From Hydrogenophaga sp. (GTDB lineage Bacteria; Pseudomonadota; Gammaproteobacteria; Burkholderiales; Burkholderiaceae_C): 5,144 bases of DNA. Made by a program: the position numbers and the translations under genes. The stretch spans positions 1-5,144 of the forward strand of contig JAGXRS010000315.1 of the NCBI GenBank assembly GCA_018335615.1. The letters are read 5' to 3'. Below the pieces are notes generated by a model. The model saw nothing but the letters and a program-made list of their open reading frames with translations. It was not told the DNA's origin and ran no database searches. Below are positions 1 through 3,732 of the stretch, piece after piece; position 1 is the first letter of the stretch; every line of letters begins with the position of its first letter.

Positions 1-1
1 C

Positions 2-415
2 GACTACTGCGGCGACGTGCACCTGCGCCTGTCCTTCTACAAGAAGCTGGCCACGGCCAAGACCGCCGACCAGGTGGACGCGCTGCTGGAGGAAATCGTG
101 GACCGCTTCGGCAAGCTGCCCGCGCAGGCCCAGACGCTCATCGACGTGCACCGCCTGCGCGTGCTGAGCGTGCCCTACGGCGTGGTGAAGGTGGACGCGG
201 CGCCCGGGGTGACCAACATCACTTTCAAGGCCAACCCGCCGGTGGAGCCCATGCGCATCATTGAACTGATCCAGAAGAACAAGCACATCAAGCTGGCCGG
301 CAACGAGAAGCTGCGCATCGAGCGCGCGCTGCCCGAGGTGAAGGACCGCGTGCAGCTGGTGCGCGACGTGCTGCGCAGCCTGGGCACGCCCCTGGCCCAG
401 CCCCAGCCGGCCTGA
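2..415 (+). CDS. mfd: Transcription-repair coupling factor Mfd, C-terminal fragment (5' end outside window)
   Basis: This is the final 137 codons of Mfd, the ATP-dependent DNA translocase that removes RNA polymerase stalled at lesions and recruits UvrA. The reading frame is open from base 2 (DYCGDVHLRLSFYKKLA) to TGA at 413-415. The fragment corresponds to the C-terminal regulatory domain (D7), which masks the UvrA-binding surface in the family. Diagnostic stretches are RLSFYKKLATAKT, then EEIVDRFGKLPAQAQTLIDVHRLR, resembling the RLSFYKRIASAKT and DRFGLLPDPARTLLDIARLR regions of E. coli Mfd as I remember them. The translocase and RNA polymerase-binding domains lie upstream of the window, so their integrity cannot be judged. 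The protein ends in a short Pro/Gln/Ala tail (PLAQPQPA). A GTG at base 17 could open a shorter frame but is internal to the domain and is not a real start. The next gene, serB, begins 48 bp downstream on the same strand. Confidence 0.95.
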   Translation, partial: DYCGDVHLRLSFYKKLATAKTADQVDALLEEIVDRFGKLPAQAQTLIDVHRLRVLSVPYGVVKVDAAPGVTNITFKANPPVEPMRIIELIQKNKHIKLAGNEKLRIERALPEVKDRVQLVRDVLRSLGTPLAQPQPA

Positions 416-450
416 GCCAGCCCGCCCGAGACCCCGCCGAGCCCTGCCCC

Positions 451-456
451 GATAAT
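451..456 (+). promoter_or_regulatory. Putative -10 element of serB (leaderless type)
   Basis: GATAAT matches the sigma-70 consensus TATAAT at five of six positions. It ends seven bases before the ATG at 464, so transcription would be expected to start at or next to that ATG. No convincing -35 is seen: the hexamer 17 bp upstream, GAGACC at 428-433, matches TTGACA at three positions. It overlaps the alternative ATG at 455, which argues against that upstream start. Inference from sequence only. Confidence 0.45.
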
Positions 457-463
457 GCCCGCC

Positions 464-1195
464 ATGACCACCGCCACCGCCCAAGACATCGCCCCCGGCC
501 TCACCGTGAGGGGCTTCACGCCGCCCCTGAAACTGAGCGACTTCAAGCTCATCGCCTTCGACATGGACTCCACGCTGATCAACATCGAGTGCGTGGACGA
601 GATTGCGGACGCCGTGGGCCGCAAGGCCGAGGTGGCGGCCATCACCGAGGCCGCCATGCGCGGCGAGATCAGCGACTACAAGGACAGCCTGCGCCGGCGC
701 GTGGCCCTGCTCAAGGGCGTGACCATCGCCGACATGGAACAGGTGTATGTGGAGCGCATGCGCATCAACCCCGGCGCGGCCGAACTGATCCACGCCTGCA
801 AGGCCGCCGGCCTGAAGGTGCTGCTGGTCTCAGGCGGCTTCACCTTCTTCGCATACCGTGTGCGCGACACACTGGGCATCGACTTTGTGCGGGCCAATGT
901 GCTGGAGGTCAAAAGCGGTCCGAACTGCGGGGAGCTCAGCGGCCACATGGTGGACCAGCCCTGGGGCGACATCTGCGACGGCGCTGAGAAGCGCCGCACG
1001 CTGCTCGAAGTGGCGTCGCTGCTGGGCATTGAGCCTGGCCAGTGCATCGCCATGGGCGACGGCGCCAATGACCTGCCCATGATGGGCGTGGCCGGCCTCT
1101 CGGTGGCCTACCACGCCAAACCCGCCGTGCGCGAGCAGGCCATGGTGGCGATCAACAGCGGTGGGCTGGACCGTCTGCTGGAGGTGCTGCGCTGA
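464..1195 (+). CDS. serB: Phosphoserine phosphatase SerB (HAD superfamily)
   Basis: Catalyses the last step of L-serine biosynthesis, hydrolysing O-phospho-L-serine to serine and phosphate in the cytoplasm with Mg2+. Numbered from the ATG at 464 (243 aa), the HAD motifs are complete: motif I DMDST with nucleophile Asp33 and acid/base Asp35; a substrate-binding region IECVDE (Glu42); motif II SGG (Ser123); a motif III lysine in DGAEKRR (Lys176); and motif IV GDGAND with metal ligands Asp199 and Asp203. The roughly 25 residues before the HAD core are too short for the ACT-like N-terminal region of the about 320-aa E. coli SerB, so this is the short form found in many betaproteobacteria. An in-frame ATG at 455 would add three residues. 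I prefer 464 because a GATAAT -10-like box covers 455, and no Shine-Dalgarno precedes either start. The gene follows mfd and is probably co-transcribed with the thioredoxin-like gene 34 bp downstream. Confidence 0.96.
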   Translation: MTTATAQDIAPGLTVRGFTPPLKLSDFKLIAFDMDSTLINIECVDEIADAVGRKAEVAAITEAAMRGEISDYKDSLRRRVALLKGVTIADMEQVYVERMRINPGAAELIHACKAAGLKVLLVSGGFTFFAYRVRDTLGIDFVRANVLEVKSGPNCGELSGHMVDQPWGDICDGAEKRRTLLEVASLLGIEPGQCIAMGDGANDLPMMGVAGLSVAYHAKPAVREQAMVAINSGGLDRLLEVLR

Positions 1196-1229
1196 TGGGA
1201 ACGTGGCAGCCGGCCACCTCGGGACCTTG

Positions 1230-1769
1230 ATGCGCCGCATCGCCGATCACCTGCGCCGCGAATGGCGCCAGCACCTGGGCACCCTGATGCTGGTGCTGGT
1301 GGTGGCGCTGGGTGTGCACACCTGGCAAACCCGGCACGTACCCGACGGCCCGGTACCCGACCTGGCCTTCATCCTGATCGCCCCCGACGGCAGCCGGACC
1401 CTCACCACGCTGAACGAGTGGCGTGCCCGGCATCCCGGCCAGCCGGTGGCCCTGCATGTGTGGGCCGACTGGTGCCCCATCTGCCGCACCGAAGAGCACA
1501 GCATCAGCCGCCTCGTGCCCGGCGGGCGGGTGTTGACGATGGCCATGCAGTCGGGCGACGCCGATGCCGTGGCACGCGTGCTGGCCCAGCGCGGACTGCG
1601 CTGGCCCACGGCCGTCGACCCACGCGGCGACATGGCCCGCCTGCTGGGCTTTCAGGCAGTGCCCGCCTTTGTGGCGCTCGACGCCCAGGGCCATGTGCGG
1701 GCCGCCAGCGTGGGCTACACGAGTGAGTTGGGGATGCGGCTGCGGCTCTGGTGGGCCGGCTGGTTCTGA
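1230..1769 (+). CDS. Membrane-anchored thioredoxin-like protein disulfide oxidoreductase (TlpA/ScsD-like)
   Basis: A 179-aa protein with a positively charged N-terminus (MRRIADHLRREWRQ), one hydrophobic segment at about residues 16-30 (LGTLMLVLVVALGVH), and a thioredoxin fold beyond it. The topology predicts an inner-membrane anchor with the redox domain in the periplasm. The active site is WADWCPIC (Cys82 and Cys85), and the conserved cis-proline is in AVPAF (Pro145), so both catalytic features of the TlpA/ScsD/DsbE-like group are present. It probably reduces or oxidises disulfides in periplasmic substrates such as cytochrome c apoproteins or copper-resistance proteins. The substrate cannot be told from sequence, and no cytochrome maturation or copper genes are in view. 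The ATG at 1230 has a weak GGGA 5 bp upstream. The frame is open further upstream, but that would run into serB and bury the membrane segment. It lies 34 bp after serB, likely one operon, and converges with yciH, their stops 28 bp apart. Confidence 0.85.
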   Translation: MRRIADHLRREWRQHLGTLMLVLVVALGVHTWQTRHVPDGPVPDLAFILIAPDGSRTLTTLNEWRARHPGQPVALHVWADWCPICRTEEHSISRLVPGGRVLTMAMQSGDADAVARVLAQRGLRWPTAVDPRGDMARLLGFQAVPAFVALDAQGHVRAASVGYTSELGMRLRLWWAGWF

Positions 1770-1797
1770 CCGATCCACCCACCGGGCACCGCGCTGC

Positions 1798-2163
1798 TCA
1801 ACCGCCGGCGCGTTTGGCCTGGTGGCCCTGGGCCTTCAAGGCAGCGAGCACACGCTCGACGTGGTCGCCCTGGATCTCGACCACGCCGTCCTTCACCGTC
1901 CCACCGCTGCCGCAAGCGGCCTTGAGCTGCTTGCCCAGCTGCACCAGGTCGGCCTCGTTCAGCGCCAGCCCCTTGACCAGTGTCACGGCCTTGCCACCTC
2001 GCCCCTTGGTTTCCCGGGACACGCGCACCTTGCCGTCACCCAGCACTCGCGACGCGGCCGCCTGCTGACAGGCGCATTGCGCCAGCGGCTGGCGGCAGTC
2101 GGGGCACATGCGACCGGCATCCGTCGAATAGACCAGGCCAGCGGCCGAAAACGCGTTTTTCAT
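1798..2163 (-). CDS. yciH: SUI1/eIF1-family translation initiation factor YciH
   Basis: A 121-aa protein of the bacterial SUI1 (eIF1-like) family. The start is the ATG read on the minus strand at 2163-2161 and the stop is TGA at 1800-1798. The N-terminal LVYSTDAGR and the C-terminal block (GSGGTVKDGVVEIQGDH, then the end KRAGG) closely resemble E. coli YciH, reported to act on 30S subunits and discriminate against aberrant initiation complexes. The SUI1 domain covers about residues 45-121. Between the two conserved blocks there is a Cys cluster, CPDC (Cys20, Cys23) and CAC (Cys30, Cys32), which suggests a small zinc-binding knuckle. E. coli YciH, as I recall it, lacks this, though I believe it is common in longer bacterial homologues. 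The gene is divergent from the helicase across a 40-bp gap and convergent with the thioredoxin-like gene. No terminator hairpin is evident in the 28 bp between the converging stops. Confidence 0.93.
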   Translation of the reverse strand: MKNAFSAAGLVYSTDAGRMCPDCRQPLAQCACQQAAASRVLGDGKVRVSRETKGRGGKAVTLVKGLALNEADLVQLGKQLKAACGSGGTVKDGVVEIQGDHVERVLAALKAQGHQAKRAGG

Positions 2164-2171
2164 GGGGCCGC

Positions 2172-2177
2172 ATGGTA
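2172..2177 (-). promoter_or_regulatory. Putative -10 element of yciH
   Basis: Read on the minus strand this hexamer is TACCAT, matching TATAAT at four of six positions. It ends eight bases before the yciH ATG, so a transcript from it would be leaderless or nearly so. The matching -35 position (2195-2200) is poor. It is proposed mainly because the intergenic gap is only 40 bp and the spacing mirrors that seen for serB. Low confidence. Confidence 0.25.
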
Positions 2178-2188
2178 CCCCGGACCGC

Positions 2189-2194
2189 TACACT
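2189..2194 (+). promoter_or_regulatory. Putative -10 element of the DEAD-box helicase gene
   Basis: TACACT, four of six matches to TATAAT, lies in the 9-mer CGCTACACT (2186-2194), which recurs exactly at 3559-3567. It ends nine bases before the ATG at 2204, so the predicted transcript has a leader of only a few bases. No recognisable -35 is seen (GGCCGC at 2166-2171), and that position adjoins the putative yciH -10 on the other strand. Confidence 0.4.
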
Positions 2195-2203
2195 CCCCGA
2201 TCC

Positions 2204-3472
2204 ATGCCATTCACCGCTCTGGGCCTCGTGCCCGCACTCGCTCAGGCCGCCGCCGACCTCGGCTTTGCCACGCCCACCCCCATCCAGACCGAGGCGATTC
2301 CCGCCATGTTGCGCGGCGCCGATCTGCTGGCGACAGCCCAGACCGGTTCGGGCAAGACCGCGGCGTACGTACTGCCGATGCTGCAGCGGCTGCAGGGCGG
2401 CGGCGGTCACACGCCACGGCGGGTGCGGGCCCTGGTACTGGTGCCCACGCGCGAACTGGCCGCACAGGCCGGCGAGGTGGTGCGCAGCCTGGCGCAGGGC
2501 CTGGCCGAACGCCCGAAGGTGGCGGTGGCGTTTGGTGGCGTGTCGATCAACCCGCAGATGATGGCGCTGCGCGGCGGCGCCGACGTGGTCGTGGCCACCC
2601 CCGGGCGCCTGCTCGATCTGGTGGAGCACAACGCACTGCGCCTCTCTGCAGTCGAGTTGCTGGTGCTGGACGAAGCCGACCGCCTGCTCGACCTCGGCTT
2701 TGCCGACGAACTGACCCGCGTGCTGGCCCTGCTGCCCGCACGACGCCAGAACCTGTTCTTCTCCGCCACCTTTCCGGCCGAGGTGCAGGCGCTGGCCGCC
2801 GGCTTGCTGCACGAGCCGCAACGCATCGCCATCGAAGCCCCCATCGTGGCGGATGCCGTGGTGCTGCAGCGCGTGATCGAGGTCGATCCGGAGCGGCGCG
2901 CCGGCCTGCTGCGACAACTCATCAAGGACAACGGCTGGGAACGCGTGCTGGTGTTCGTGGCCACGCAATACGCGGCCGAGCGCGTGGCCGCCAAGCTGCA
3001 CCACGGCGACCTGTACGCCACCTCGTTCCACGGCGGCCTGAGCCAGGGAGCACGCCAGCAGACGCTGGACGAGTTCAAGGACAAGCGCTGGGACGTGGTG
3101 GTGACCACCGACCTGGCGGCGCGGGGCATCGACATCGCCCAGCTGCCGGTGGTGGTGAACTACGACCTGCCCCGCTCGGCGGTGGACTATGTGCACCGCA
3201 TCGGGCGCACCGGCCGCGCGGGCGAAGGCGGGCTGGCCATCAGCTTCGTGGGGGCCGACGCCGAGGCCCACTGGCGCCTGATCGAAAAGCGCCAGGGCCT
3301 GAGCCTGCCGCGGGAGCGGATCGCCGGCTTCGAACCCACCCGGGCCGCCAGCGCAGCTGCCCTGGCCGACCCCGGCACCGGCGGCATCAAGGGCAAGCGA
3401 CCGAGCAAGAAAGACAAGCTGCGAGCGGCCGCTGCCGCTGCCGCCGCGGACAGGCCAGTCGACCCCGGCTGA
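2204..3472 (+). CDS. DEAD-box ATP-dependent RNA helicase, RhlE-like
   Basis: A 422-aa superfamily 2 helicase that uses ATP to unwind or remodel short RNA duplexes, with likely roles in ribosome assembly, mRNA turnover or cold response. Motifs from the ATG at 2204: Q motif with Phe3 and PTPIQ (24-28); Walker A AQTGSGKT (45-52); Ia PTRELA (81-86); GG (111-112); Ib TPGR (132-135); II DEAD (156-159); III SAT (187-189); IV VLVFVAT (248-254); V TTDLAARGID (301-310); VI HRIGRTGR (331-338). Both RecA-like domains are therefore complete. The C-terminal tail after about residue 375 is short, with a basic KGKRPSKKDKLR patch (397-407) and an eight-Ala run (408-415); it has no DbpA-type or CsdA-type RNA-binding domain, which fits RhlE best. 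An upstream in-frame ATG at 2162 would add 14 residues ahead of the conserved N-terminus and overlap the yciH start, so I reject it. The exact subfamily is not certain, and I assign no symbol. Confidence 0.95.
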   Translation: MPFTALGLVPALAQAAADLGFATPTPIQTEAIPAMLRGADLLATAQTGSGKTAAYVLPMLQRLQGGGGHTPRRVRALVLVPTRELAAQAGEVVRSLAQGLAERPKVAVAFGGVSINPQMMALRGGADVVVATPGRLLDLVEHNALRLSAVELLVLDEADRLLDLGFADELTRVLALLPARRQNLFFSATFPAEVQALAAGLLHEPQRIAIEAPIVADAVVLQRVIEVDPERRAGLLRQLIKDNGWERVLVFVATQYAAERVAAKLHHGDLYATSFHGGLSQGARQQTLDEFKDKRWDVVVTTDLAARGIDIAQLPVVVNYDLPRSAVDYVHRIGRTGRAGEGGLAISFVGADAEAHWRLIEKRQGLSLPRERIAGFEPTRAASAAALADPGTGGIKGKRPSKKDKLRAAAAAAAADRPVDPG

Positions 3473-3482
3473 TCGCCAGACG

Positions 3483-3496
3483 GTGTGGCAACACAC
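3483..3496 (+). other. Hairpin with GCAA tetraloop after the helicase stop
   Basis: GTGTG (3483-3487) and CACAC (3492-3496) are perfectly complementary around GCAA, a GNRA-type tetraloop. The element lies 10 bp after the helicase stop. It has no T-tract, so it is not a standard intrinsic terminator. It may protect the mRNA 3' end together with the next hairpin. Confidence 0.4.
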
Positions 3497-3501
3497 GCCC
3501 G

Positions 3502-3516
3502 GTCCGGCCGCCGGAC
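3502..3516 (+). terminator. Candidate weak terminator or 3'-end hairpin of the helicase gene
   Basis: GTCCGG (3502-3507) and CCGGAC (3511-3516) form a perfect 6-bp GC-rich stem with a CCG loop, 29 bp after the helicase stop. The downstream bases (AACGCCTC) contain no U-tract, so intrinsic termination would be inefficient. It could instead be a transcript-stabilising stem upstream of Rho-dependent termination. Confidence 0.3.
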
Positions 3517-3561
3517 AACGCCTCAGGCCGTTTCGTGTCAGCAGAGCGAAAACTTAATCGC

Positions 3562-3567
3562 TACACT
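3562..3567 (+). promoter_or_regulatory. Possible upstream -10 element (distal phaZ promoter or small RNA)
   Basis: TACACT sits in a 9-mer, CGCTACACT (3559-3567), identical to the one before the helicase gene, in an AT-richer stretch. A transcript from about 3574 would include the 9-bp inverted repeat at 3606-3633 and could run into phaZ as a roughly 160-nt leader. No good -35 is visible, so this is tentative. Confidence 0.25.
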
Positions 3568-3605
3568 GACATGCCAAGTTCGCGCCGGTTAGCCACTGGT
3601 CGCGA

Positions 3606-3633
3606 GTGAAAGCAATCCGTCGCATGCTTTCAC
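3606..3633. repeat. Perfect 9-bp inverted repeat (possible operator or hairpin)
   Basis: GTGAAAGCA (3606-3614) and TGCTTTCAC (3625-3633) are exact reverse complements separated by a 10-base spacer. It could be a dimeric regulator site or an RNA hairpin. There is no T-tract after the right arm (GAAGGTGACA), so it is not a typical intrinsic terminator. It lies about 60 bp upstream of the -10/operator region of phaZ, where an activator or a second repressor could bind. Confidence 0.55.
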
Positions 3634-3673
3634 GAAGGTGACAGCGCCACGCGGACATTAGGTGTTCCCACCG

Positions 3674-3702
3674 CTTACAGACCAACGCGTTGCTGTTATA
3701 TT
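3674..3702 (+). promoter_or_regulatory. Putative sigma-70 promoter of phaZ
   Basis: CTTACA (3674-3679, four of six matches to TTGACA) and TATATT (3697-3702, five of six matches to TATAAT) are separated by 17 bp. The predicted start is near 3709, giving a leader of about 24 nt. An alternative pair is TTGCTG (3690-3695) with CATAAC (3712-3717) at 16 bp. In both cases the 23-bp palindrome overlaps the core promoter. Confidence 0.5.
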
Positions 3703-3717
3703 GCACTGCAACATAAC
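3695..3717. promoter_or_regulatory. 23-bp palindromic operator upstream of phaZ, candidate PhaR site
   Basis: Left arm GTTATATTGC and right arm GCAACATAAC flank a central ACT. Nine of the ten arm positions are complementary; the only mismatch is A3700 against C3712. The core TTGC-N3-GCAA resembles the TGC-N3-GCA type sites reported for PhaR, the repressor that senses polyhydroxyalkanoate and controls phasin and related genes. The site overlaps the predicted -10 and transcription start and ends 15 bp before the ATG, a position suited to repression. The palindrome is directly visible; the PhaR assignment is inference. Confidence 0.6.
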
Positions 3718-3732
3718 CGATTGTGAACTGCC

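Larger units (their letters stand above)
3473..3732. other. 260-bp intergenic region between the helicase gene and phaZ
   Basis: No credible protein-coding gene lies here. It is visibly more AT-rich than its surroundings, especially from about 3530 onward, as expected for a regulatory region. In order it holds two small hairpins after the helicase stop (3483-3496 and 3502-3516), a TACACT -10-like box (3562-3567), a perfect 9-bp inverted repeat (3606-3633), a possible -35/-10 pair (3674-3679 and 3697-3702), and a 23-bp palindrome (3695-3717) over the presumed phaZ start of transcription. A 12-codon ATG frame at 3571-3609 shows no sign of being translated. Confidence 0.7.

Noticed and set aside
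455..463. ATG at 455 as the serB start.
   Set aside because: It overlaps the best -10 hexamer, adds only MPA before MTTA, and has no ribosome binding site.
1770..1797. Bidirectional terminator between the converging thioredoxin-like and yciH genes.
   Set aside because: No inverted repeat with a flanking T- or A-tract is visible in the 28-bp gap.
2162..2203. Upstream ATG at 2162 as the helicase start.
   Set aside because: It adds 14 residues not expected before the Q-motif region, overlaps the yciH start codon on the other strand, and lies upstream of the candidate -10 box.
3421..3450. GCC/GCT-rich run at the helicase 3' end as a repeat element.
   Set aside because: It simply encodes an eight-alanine low-complexity stretch in the tail and is not a dispersed or tandem repeat of interest.
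2036..3496. A 486-codon minus-strand open frame antisense to the helicase.
   Set aside because: His/Gln/Val/Gly-rich composition without domains is typical of the antisense shadow of a GC-rich gene. The sense strand carries all the DEAD-box motifs.
1564..3609. A 681-codon plus-strand open frame spanning the thioredoxin-like gene, yciH and the helicase.
   Set aside because: Its translation is dominated by Arg, Pro, Gly and Ala without recognisable domains, and it crosses three well-supported genes in other frames. Long stop-free frames are common in high-GC DNA.
3571..3609. A 12-codon ATG frame (MPSSRRLATGRE) in the intergenic region, considered as a leader peptide.
   Set aside because: No Shine-Dalgarno, the start lies only three bases after the -10-like box, and there are no regulatory codon runs or attenuator structure.
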